The notes beneath the pieces were generated by a model, which was not told the origin of the DNA, searched no databases, and saw nothing but the letters and a program-made list of their open reading frames with translations. Positions 57,480 to 64,000 of a DNA stretch of 64,000 bases are shown here, piece after piece (within the stretch, counting starts at the first letter, position 1; every line of letters starts with the position of its first letter). The position numbers were made by a program, and so were the translations under genes. The stretch is taken from assembly GCF_001468035.1 (NCBI RefSeq), contig NZ_LNZA01000008.1:222394-286393 (forward strand), read 5' to 3'. This stretch comes from Legionella tucsonensis. Its GTDB lineage: Bacteria > Pseudomonadota > Gammaproteobacteria > Legionellales > Legionellaceae.

Positions 57480-57895
57480 GCCCAAACACCTCATGATAAT
57501 ACAGGGTAACCGTACCTAAATTCAAAGGCCTGCTTTCCGCATTTTATGCTCAGAATCCAGCTTCAGTCTTTATGCACTATCAACTGGATGCGTGCATAAA
57601 GCACGGTAAGCAGGCAAAAAAATACTTTGTGTTCAAAAATTAGATGAGTTTATCCTGCATGATAATAATTTGACATAATACATAGAAGTGAATTTTTTTT
57701 CCAGCAAGATTACCGGGTGTTTGCATTCTCGCTAGTTTGAATCAAAATAGTCAGCTCTTCGAGTACTGAAGCGGCAGCATACACGCAATATGTGAGCATA
57801 GTAGCGCAGAAAATAAGAGAAATATCATTTTGTTTCCATGAGACCATCTTCAAACTATAATGGCTCTTCTAGCCAAAATTTATGGAGATAAAAAT
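57480..57895. other. Intergenic region between cytochrome c5 and the VOC gene
   Basis: No gene was seen in these 416 bases. They hold an 88-bp imperfect inverted repeat (57528-57615) and a TATAAT box at 57856-57861 with TTGTTT 19 bp before it. The promoter falls inside an upstream extension of the VOC frame, which argues for the later start at 57896. Confidence 0.55.
57528..57615. repeat. 88-bp imperfect inverted repeat
   Basis: The left arm GCCTGCTTTCCGCATTTTATGC and the right arm, which reads GCCTGCTTACCGTGCTTTATGC in reverse complement, align over about 22 bp with few mismatches. A T/A-rich run follows on the minus strand side. It lies upstream of cytochrome c5 and could be a mobile palindrome or a structured RNA. 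Confidence 0.6.
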
Positions 57896-58372
57896 ATGGT
57901 CCAAGCAATTCCTGAAGGCTTTCATACTGTAACTCCAACATTGACTTTTAAAGATTGTGCGAAAGCGATTGAGTTTTATAAAAAAGCATTTGATGCCAAA
58001 GCACTGCATGTTTTCCCATCTTTGGATGGAAAAGGTATTATGCATGCCCGCCTCCAGATCGGTAACTCCATCATAATGATGGGTGATGAAATGGAAGGAG
58101 ATAATTGTACCAAAAGTGCTGAGACCCTTGGCAAATCGCCAATCGGATTCTATATATATGTTGCTGACGTAGACTCCGTCTTCCAACAAGCGGTAACTGC
58201 TGGTGGTCAAATAACAATGCCTGTATCTGACATGTTCTGGGGAGATCGTGCAGGACATATTAAAGATCCTTTTGGCTATTCCTGGATGATTTCTGCGCAT
58301 ACTCAAGATCTAACCGATAAGGAAATCAGAAAAAACGCAGCAGATTTCTTTGCATCAATGGCTAAAAAATAA
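57896..58372 (+). CDS. VOC (glyoxalase/PhnB-like) family protein
   Basis: The start at MVQAIPEGFHTVTPTLTF gives 158 residues, with GGAG 8 bp upstream. The fold is a PhnB-like vicinal oxygen chelate domain (DCAKAIEFYKKAFDAK, HARLQIGNSIIMMGDE, DMFWGDRAGHIKDPFGYSW). Members bind a metal and act in detoxification or resistance, but many are of unknown function. It is 21 bp upstream of the dipeptidase gene and is probably cotranscribed. Confidence 0.85.
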   Translation: MVQAIPEGFHTVTPTLTFKDCAKAIEFYKKAFDAKALHVFPSLDGKGIMHARLQIGNSIIMMGDEMEGDNCTKSAETLGKSPIGFYIYVADVDSVFQQAVTAGGQITMPVSDMFWGDRAGHIKDPFGYSWMISAHTQDLTDKEIRKNAADFFASMAKK

Positions 58373-58393
58373 ATTATGTTATAAGGACTTGAA

Positions 58394-59086
58394 ATGTCAG
58401 ATTACACCGAGTTGGATCCGATTTTGCTCATTGCAGATCCTAAAATAGTCGCTATCCCTGTGATTGATAATCACGACCCTATGATTGATTTAGTGGATCT
58501 TCGAGAAATTAGCTACGGTCCATCTCCGGAAATACCTAACAACATTGATTACACAAAAATGCGAAAAACGGTTTATGAAAAATTAAAACAAGCCCAATTC
58601 TTGTTACCTCAAGGATTGCGTTTTTGTTTGTATGAAAGTTATCGGAGTCTGACATTACAAAAATCTCTTTTTGATGCACGTTATGAGAAAGTTAAGAGCA
58701 AACATCCTGAATGGTCATCTGAACAGATTTTCACAGAAACAATCCGCATGGTTTCCCCAGTAATTAACCAAGACGGTTCCCCGAATATCCCACCTCACTC
58801 AACGGGCGCAGCAATTGATGTATATTTAATCAATGAGCAAGAAGAGATCATTGAAATGGGAATTCATCCTAAAGATTGGATGGAAGATTTAGATGGCTCT
58901 CTTTCCTTAACTGCCTCAGAAATTATTCCCGCGAAAGCAAAGCAAAATCGCAAAATCATGAGTCATGTCTTAGAAGCTGTTGGTTTCGTTAATTATCGCA
59001 ATGAATACTGGCATTGGTCTTATGGAGACCGTTACTGGGCTTATTATAAACAAAAACCTTATGCTTTTTATGATAGCTGTAAATAA
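58394..59086 (+). CDS. D-alanyl-D-alanine dipeptidase (VanX/DdpX-like)
   Basis: This zinc dipeptidase family cleaves D-Ala-D-Ala. The 230-residue protein has the zinc motif PPHSTGAAIDV (His about 135, Asp about 142) and a second ligand site EYWHWSYGD (catalytic Glu and His). YESYRSLTLQ near residue 75 supplies the substrate-binding arginine. There is no signal peptide. In Gram-negatives such enzymes recycle the dipeptide as a nutrient; no van genes are present here. Confidence 0.9.
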   Translation: MSDYTELDPILLIADPKIVAIPVIDNHDPMIDLVDLREISYGPSPEIPNNIDYTKMRKTVYEKLKQAQFLLPQGLRFCLYESYRSLTLQKSLFDARYEKVKSKHPEWSSEQIFTETIRMVSPVINQDGSPNIPPHSTGAAIDVYLINEQEEIIEMGIHPKDWMEDLDGSLSLTASEIIPAKAKQNRKIMSHVLEAVGFVNYRNEYWHWSYGDRYWAYYKQKPYAFYDSCK

Positions 59087-59309
59087 TCCATATCTTTACA
59101 AAATTCCAGAGGAAGAGGTTGGCTTGTATTCAGAATGCCCTTGTTCTTGGAGTACTGATCATCATGCAAGGACCAATTAGCAGCTTATGAGTTATAGGAA
59201 TGTTCATTACTATTGATATGATTGTTAATGGCTGGATTTATATTTTTATCATTCTTTCTGTGCGTGCATCCTTATAATGAACATAGTATGATACTGCCTT
59301 CTTTCCCAA

Positions 59310-60251
59310 ATGCGGCATTCTATGCACTCAAGAACACTACGTATAGCAACGCGCAAAAGCCCACTTGCTTTATGGCAAGCTAATCATGTCCGAGATTTAT
59401 TATTAAATAAACGGCCGCATTTGCAGATTGAATTAGTCCCCATGAGTACCTCTGGAGATAAATTCCTCAAGGATAAACTTCAGACTATTGGCGGCAAAGG
59501 TTTATTTGTAAAAGAATTAGAAGAGGCATTGTTAGATAAGAGAGCGGATTTTGCTGTTCATTCTTCAAAAGATATGCCAGCAGAATTTCCTGAAGGTCTC
59601 GATTTAGTTGCAATCTGTAAACGGGATAACCCTTTCGATGTTTTTGTCAGCTACCAACACAACGATTTGCACACATTGCCAGCTCAATCTATTGTTGGAA
59701 CCTCAAGCCTTAGACGACAATCACAATTATTAGCGTACAGACCGGATTTAAGCATTAAATCCTTACGAGGTAACATCAATACTCGACTTGAGAAACTCAA
59801 ATCAGGGGAGTATCACGCAATTATCCTTGCTGCTGCAGGTCTTGAGCGTATGGGATTCGCCCATGTCATCACCGAGCAATTATCAGCGCAAATCATGCTT
59901 CCTGCGTGCGGTCAGGGTGCCTTAGCAATCGAATGTAGAAGCGATGATCACGAAATCCAAGCACTCATTACCGAACTCGATGATCCTATATCATCTATTT
60001 GCGTCCGCGCAGAGCGAAAGGTTAACGCCCTTCTTGGCGGAAATTGTCATGTACCTTTAGCCGTTTTTTGCACGCCAATAGAAAACAAGCAACTTTCATT
60101 ACACGCGAAAATTTTAACCCTTGATGGGGCAAAAATCATTACAAGTACACAAACTGGCCCAATAGAGCAGGCAATCAGCTTAGCTGAGCGTTGCGCTCAA
60201 TCTTTGTTGGCACAAGGTGCAGCAAACCTTCTTGCATCAGTTCCACGATGA
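59310..60251 (+). CDS. hemC: Porphobilinogen deaminase (hydroxymethylbilane synthase)
   Basis: HemC joins four porphobilinogens into hydroxymethylbilane. The 313-residue protein has RIATRKSPLALWQ, SSKDMPAEFP, GTSSLRRQ, and the cofactor cysteine in GGNCHVPL. A TATAAT box at 59273-59278 is 32 bp before the ATG. It overlaps hemD by 4 bp (ATGA). Confidence 0.96.
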   Translation: MRHSMHSRTLRIATRKSPLALWQANHVRDLLLNKRPHLQIELVPMSTSGDKFLKDKLQTIGGKGLFVKELEEALLDKRADFAVHSSKDMPAEFPEGLDLVAICKRDNPFDVFVSYQHNDLHTLPAQSIVGTSSLRRQSQLLAYRPDLSIKSLRGNINTRLEKLKSGEYHAIILAAAGLERMGFAHVITEQLSAQIMLPACGQGALAIECRSDDHEIQALITELDDPISSICVRAERKVNALLGGNCHVPLAVFCTPIENKQLSLHAKILTLDGAKIITSTQTGPIEQAISLAERCAQSLLAQGAANLLASVPR

Positions 60252-61006
60252 ACAGTTCACTTCACGGTTTATGCATTTTAAATACTCGCCCACGAGAACA
60301 AGCTCATCAGTTGAGCCAAAGTATTCGTGAGGCAGGAGGAATATCAATTGAACTTCCAACTTTGGAAATTGAAGCTACAAACAGCAATTGGATCAATTCA
60401 TTACCTAATTTAGAAAAAGTAAATCACGCCATTTTTATTAGTGCGAATGCTGTTCATTATTGTTTTAATCAATTAAATCAGCGGCATATTAAGTGGCCGT
60501 CTTCGATTCAAGTCATTGCAATTGGTCAAGGAAGTGCTGCTGCGCTGCAAAAATTCGGCATCAACGTGAGTGCAATTCCTGATGTGCCTGACAGTGAACA
60601 TTTATTGGCATTAAAAACATTACAACAACCAGAAAAACAAAACGTGCTACTATTTAAAGGAGAGGGTGGAAGGCCTCTCATTGAGGAACAATTGAAACAA
60701 AGAGGAGCTTACCTTATTATTCTTAAAGTATATCAAAGAGTTATTCCTCAAATAAGCCGTCAATATATCCAATCGATATGGCGCGATGATTTAGTGGACA
60801 TTATACTGTTAACAAGCGAACAGTCTTTGCATAACCTTTTTATACTGTTTAACAAAGAGGCTCATGTTTGGCTTCGCAATAAAAAATGGCTCATAATTAG
60901 TGAGCGCCTGGCTCAAATTGCCTCTTCAATGAAGATAAAAAATATTAGGGTATGTAATCCTAATCAGGTAATGAATACATTGTTTGACTATATAAACAAG
61001 GATTAA
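60248..61006 (+). CDS. hemD: Uroporphyrinogen-III synthase
   Basis: HemD closes and inverts the D ring to give uroporphyrinogen III. The start is placed at MNSSLHGLCILNTRP, whose ATG overlaps the hemC stop, giving 252 residues. The sequence is weakly conserved, as is normal for HemD; the segments LNTRPREQ, FISANAV and GEGGRPLI fit. hemX follows 3 bp later. Confidence 0.92.
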   Translation: MNSSLHGLCILNTRPREQAHQLSQSIREAGGISIELPTLEIEATNSNWINSLPNLEKVNHAIFISANAVHYCFNQLNQRHIKWPSSIQVIAIGQGSAAALQKFGINVSAIPDVPDSEHLLALKTLQQPEKQNVLLFKGEGGRPLIEEQLKQRGAYLIILKVYQRVIPQISRQYIQSIWRDDLVDIILLTSEQSLHNLFILFNKEAHVWLRNKKWLIISERLAQIASSMKIKNIRVCNPNQVMNTLFDYINKD

Positions 61007-61009
61007 CTT

Positions 61010-62134
61010 ATGGCAAGCGGCAAAGAAGAACAAATACAAAAAACAAAAAAAGCAATCAACAAAACTCCTAATGAAAAGACGAAAGCAAAAAATAATTCCC
61101 CTGCTTGTAAAAATAAATATCTAATATTTGTATTAAGTTGTATTGTTGCTTTCGTGGCGCTTGGCGTTGCTGCATATACCCTTTTTCTGAACAAACAATT
61201 GCAAGCTCAATTAAGTAACGCGCAAAATAATTTTTCCACACACCTACAACAACTGGAACAAAAACAAGATCAAGCTCAAGAACTGATCAATGCAAAAACA
61301 AATAATGCTGAAGAAATACAAAAACAATTACAGACTAAATTTGAAAGTTTAAGCAAACAATTACAAAATGCAATGAACCAAAAATTCTATCAAAATCAGG
61401 ACTGGCTTCTTCTCAAAGCACGTTACTACCTTGAGTTAGCGCAAATCAATGCACATTGGAGTAATGAAATGGACTCCACTATAACATTGTTAGAACAAGC
61501 TGATAAGCTCTTAAAACAATTAAACAGTCCTAAAATTTTGGGTATACGGCAAGCAATCGCTAAGGATATAGCTCAAACCCAAGCTCTACCCTCTGTGGAT
61601 GTTGCTGGATTGCTGAGTCAATTGGATGCAGCACAGAGCAGCATTAATGATTTGAGTATTCCGTTACCGATAAGCAAAAATGTAACCTCAGCAGAAAACA
61701 CAACACCGCCAGCAAATAACTTGCCTACTTGGCGCGCTCGCTTACAAAACAGTATGAATGTACTGGAAAAACTTGTTGTGATCCGACGCCATAATCAGGA
61801 GATTAAACCACTTATATCTCCCGCATTCGAAGCCCTCCTTAAAGAAAAACTTCGACTTAATCTCCAAGAAGCGCAATGGGCAATCCTAAATAATGAGCCC
61901 TTTGTTTTTCAACTGGTTCTAAAACAGGCAATTGATAGCCTTAAAATGAATTTTAATGCAAATGCACCAAACACAGCAGCTTTAATCAAAAAACTTACTG
62001 AATTGCAACAAACAAATATAACTCAAAAAAGACCCCGTATGGGTTCTGCACTCTCTATGCTCAATGAATTGATTGACGCAAAAAAAACTTCAGCAAATCA
62101 ATCCATACATAGTGAACAAGGAGGAAATCAATAA
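61010..62134 (+). CDS. hemX: HemX-like protein (uroporphyrinogen-III C-methyltransferase family name)
   Basis: The 374-residue protein has a lysine-rich cytoplasmic head, one transmembrane helix at about 38-60, a coiled-coil section (about 65-130) and a helical periplasmic part. Despite its inherited name, HemX shows no methyltransferase motifs, and its role is unknown. It shares one base with the start of hemY. Confidence 0.88.
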   Translation: MASGKEEQIQKTKKAINKTPNEKTKAKNNSPACKNKYLIFVLSCIVAFVALGVAAYTLFLNKQLQAQLSNAQNNFSTHLQQLEQKQDQAQELINAKTNNAEEIQKQLQTKFESLSKQLQNAMNQKFYQNQDWLLLKARYYLELAQINAHWSNEMDSTITLLEQADKLLKQLNSPKILGIRQAIAKDIAQTQALPSVDVAGLLSQLDAAQSSINDLSIPLPISKNVTSAENTTPPANNLPTWRARLQNSMNVLEKLVVIRRHNQEIKPLISPAFEALLKEKLRLNLQEAQWAILNNEPFVFQLVLKQAIDSLKMNFNANAPNTAALIKKLTELQQTNITQKRPRMGSALSMLNELIDAKKTSANQSIHSEQGGNQ

Positions 62135-63315
62135 TGATGCGTCTTCTCTTTGCTTTTTTGATTTTATTGGGTTCTGTAGCTTTAGGAATTCAACTCAATA
62201 AAGATCCGGGCTATATATTAATTGCAATTAACCATTGGACCGTTGAAACCACGGTCTGGGTAGCGGTCTTTAGTATTATTATTTTATTCATGGCCTTGTA
62301 TCTTATTCTTCGTTTATGCCAGAAAATTTCGCATGCTCCGAGCTCATTAACTCGATGGCATTCAAAACGACTTGCCCAAAAAGCACAAGCAATTACTCGG
62401 AAAGGATTAATTGAATACAGTGAAGGATATTGGTTAAAAGCAAAAAATCATTTAATTCAGGCATTACCTAATACCGATACACCGTTACTAAATTACTTAA
62501 CAGCAGCTCGCGCGGCTCAAAAAATGGGAGACAACCAATTACGTGATGATTATTTACGTGAAGCACAGCACTCAATGCCAGAAGCTAAAATTGCTGTTGA
62601 ATTGACCCAAGCGGAATTGCAACTAGCAAATCATCAATGGGAACAAGCCTTGGCCACCTTAAAACATTTACGTGATATAGCACCACATCATCCTTACGTT
62701 TTAAAACTAATTATGCGACTTTATCAAGAAGTAAAAGACTGGTCGCAACTTATTACTATTTTGCCTGATTTAAAAAAGCATCGGGTTGTTAATCAACAGG
62801 AATTTGAACTATTACAATACAACGCTTATTTACAAAGACTTATTGACTTGGTAAAGCAAAATCAACCAGAAGTTGTGGATACATTTTTTCATTCGCTCCC
62901 TAAACCTTTAGCTAATGAGCCCAATATTATTGCAGAATATGTACGTTTCTTATTAAAAAAAGCGGACTATATTACTGCAAATAATCTACTACAACGTTCA
63001 CTACGTAAAAATCTTAGTCCCCAATTGATTGGGCTTTATAGCGTATTACCATCTAATGAAAAACAATTGGCTTTTGCTGAGGGATTACTTAAAAAAAATG
63101 CGCATTCAGCAGCGCTTTATTTATGTTTAGGGCAAATCTGCGTAAAACAACAACTGTGGGGCAAAGCCAAATACTACCTTGAAAAATCAAATGAGATCGA
63201 ACCTACAGCCTTAGCCTACGAAATTCAAGGACAGTTGCATGAAAAGCTTGGCGAAGAGTCACTTGCATGTAAAAGCTATAAACAAGGATTAGAGTTAATA
63301 ATAAAAGAAACCTAA
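62134..63315 (+). CDS. hemY: HemY-like TPR protein
   Basis: The 393-residue protein has two N-terminal transmembrane helices (about 2-20 and 38-62), then TPR-like helical repeats to the end. This protoheme IX biogenesis protein HemY is distinct from the oxidase of the same name; its function is unclear. It is the last gene of hemCDXY. No strong terminator was seen after it, and the next 204 bases hold no gene. Confidence 0.88.
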   Translation: MMRLLFAFLILLGSVALGIQLNKDPGYILIAINHWTVETTVWVAVFSIIILFMALYLILRLCQKISHAPSSLTRWHSKRLAQKAQAITRKGLIEYSEGYWLKAKNHLIQALPNTDTPLLNYLTAARAAQKMGDNQLRDDYLREAQHSMPEAKIAVELTQAELQLANHQWEQALATLKHLRDIAPHHPYVLKLIMRLYQEVKDWSQLITILPDLKKHRVVNQQEFELLQYNAYLQRLIDLVKQNQPEVVDTFFHSLPKPLANEPNIIAEYVRFLLKKADYITANNLLQRSLRKNLSPQLIGLYSVLPSNEKQLAFAEGLLKKNAHSAALYLCLGQICVKQQLWGKAKYYLEKSNEIEPTALAYEIQGQLHEKLGEESLACKSYKQGLELIIKET

Positions 63316-63519
63316 AACCATATTTACGTTAGTGCTTAGCTCCTATCAGGAAAAACAGTTGAGTTTGATCGGGCTGTGAGAACATTTTTCTAAGCATAAG
63401 CAAGCTCATTAAATTAACCAATTTCATTTTAATGAGTAAATATAACAAATTTCTCTTTGAAAACAATATGTTAAATTTTAAATTAATTTGAAATTGTCTT
63501 AAATTTTTTGGATTAAATA

Positions 63520-64000
63520 ATGAGTACATGTAAGTCATACCTTGTGATGTTCTGTTTTTTCTTGGGTTTTATATTGCAATTCGGGCAACTTAATAATGCT
63601 TTTGCAAATCCTCATTTGGGCCACGCCTTCAACACGAATGTGAAATCACCCATGTCGAGTACATTTATACCCCCGTCAATAACCACACAACCCGTTAGCC
63701 AAACAGTAACCGAGGGACAATCTGTAACATTCTCAGTAACCGCAACAGGCACTGCCCCTCTTTCTTACCAATGGAAAAAAGATGGGGTAGCAATTGCTGG
63801 GGCCACTACGGCAAGCTATAACATCCCCAGCGTTGTATTAGCCGACGCAGGAGATTATACAGTTGATGTATCCAATCTAGAGGGTACTGTAACAAGTAGT
63901 ACCGCAGTATTAACTGTAAATTCCGCAATTCCCCCGTCAATAACCACACAACCCGTTAGCCAAACAGTAACCGAGGGACAATCTGTAACATTCTCAGTAA
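63520..64000 (+). CDS. Immunoglobulin-repeat surface/secreted protein (5' part)
   Basis: The frame opens at ATG 63520 and stays open to the window edge. An N-terminal signal peptide (FCFFLGFILQ ... NAFA) precedes tandem Ig-like (I-set) domains with VTEGQSVTFSVTATG, YQWKKDGVAI and DAGDYTVDVSNLEG. The repeat unit is 261 bp (87 residues), and the second copy is identical over at least its first 70 bases. Such proteins are usually adhesins or other surface proteins. The full length and C-terminal anchor are outside the window. Confidence 0.82.
   Translation, partial: MSTCKSYLVMFCFFLGFILQFGQLNNAFANPHLGHAFNTNVKSPMSSTFIPPSITTQPVSQTVTEGQSVTFSVTATGTAPLSYQWKKDGVAIAGATTASYNIPSVVLADAGDYTVDVSNLEGTVTSSTAVLTVNSAIPPSITTQPVSQTVTEGQSVTFSV

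Noticed and set aside
63670-64000. Tandem repeats at the right edge as a possible CRISPR or noncoding repeat
   Set aside because: The 261-bp period is a multiple of three and encodes a regular Ig-like domain, so it is a protein repeat.

Overview
The window is chromosomal DNA from a Legionella species. The evidence is low-GC gammaproteobacterial housekeeping genes in familiar orders plus a Dot/Icm type IVB secretion locus (dotD-dotC-dotB, dotA-icmV, icmW-icmX) with proteins of almost the same size as those of L. pneumophila. The species cannot be fixed from the sequence alone. Only two genes lie between dotB and dotA.

Layout. 1-5.5 kb: two alpha/beta hydrolases, then rpoH and ftsX-ftsE-ftsY on the minus strand. 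5.6-8.7 kb: a pair of M16 peptidases (one with and one without the zinc motif) and rsmD. 8.9-19.8 kb: the Dot/Icm cluster, with dotDCB rightward, an aldolase-like gene, a leftward ankyrin-containing candidate effector with a possible His-Asn-Gln-Cys catalytic arrangement, then icmV-dotA leftward and icmW-icmX rightward from a shared divergent region. 20-25.2 kb: an unusual P1B-type metal ATPase and an FAD monooxygenase-like protein with a membrane-seeking tail. 25.3-32.6 kb: a family 9 glycosyltransferase, a zinc-finger protein and the conserved block nnr-tsaE-amiC-mutL-miaA. 32.8-37.5 kb: sspB-sspA, the cytochrome bc1 operon petABC and rplM-rpsI. 37.7-45.4 kb: a [2Fe-2S] ferredoxin and thrS-infC-rpmI-rplT-pheS-pheT-ihfA, preceded by tRNA-Val(GAC). 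45.6-53.3 kb: a carboxylate-amine ligase, a MarR regulator, an isolated PilY1-like adhesin, an HTH regulator and a TRIC channel. 53.3-59.1 kb: cyclophilin, tgt, nagZ, dsbB-cytochrome c5, a VOC protein and a VanX-like dipeptidase. 59.3-63.3 kb: hemC-hemD-hemX-hemY. From 63.5 kb an immunoglobulin-repeat surface protein begins and runs off the window.

DotC and DotD are outer-membrane lipoproteins, DotA and IcmV inner-membrane proteins, DotB the cycling ATPase, IcmW a chaperone-adaptor subunit and IcmX a periplasmic or secreted accessory. Together they form a large part of the secretion machine, and the ankyrin protein beside them is a plausible substrate.

The signals most worth follow-up are the candidate effector, a matched pair of about 126-bp MITE-like elements (one directly upstream of the aldolase gene, one upstream of nnr), intrinsic-terminator hairpins 17-30 nt before the start codons of both thrS and pheS, several near-perfect palindromes beside regulators or metabolic genes, an 88-bp inverted repeat near cytochrome c5, an orphan PilY1 lacking its first MIDAS aspartate, and a repeat-identical Ig-domain gene at the right edge. 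No rRNA, CRISPR array, transposase gene or prophage was seen.
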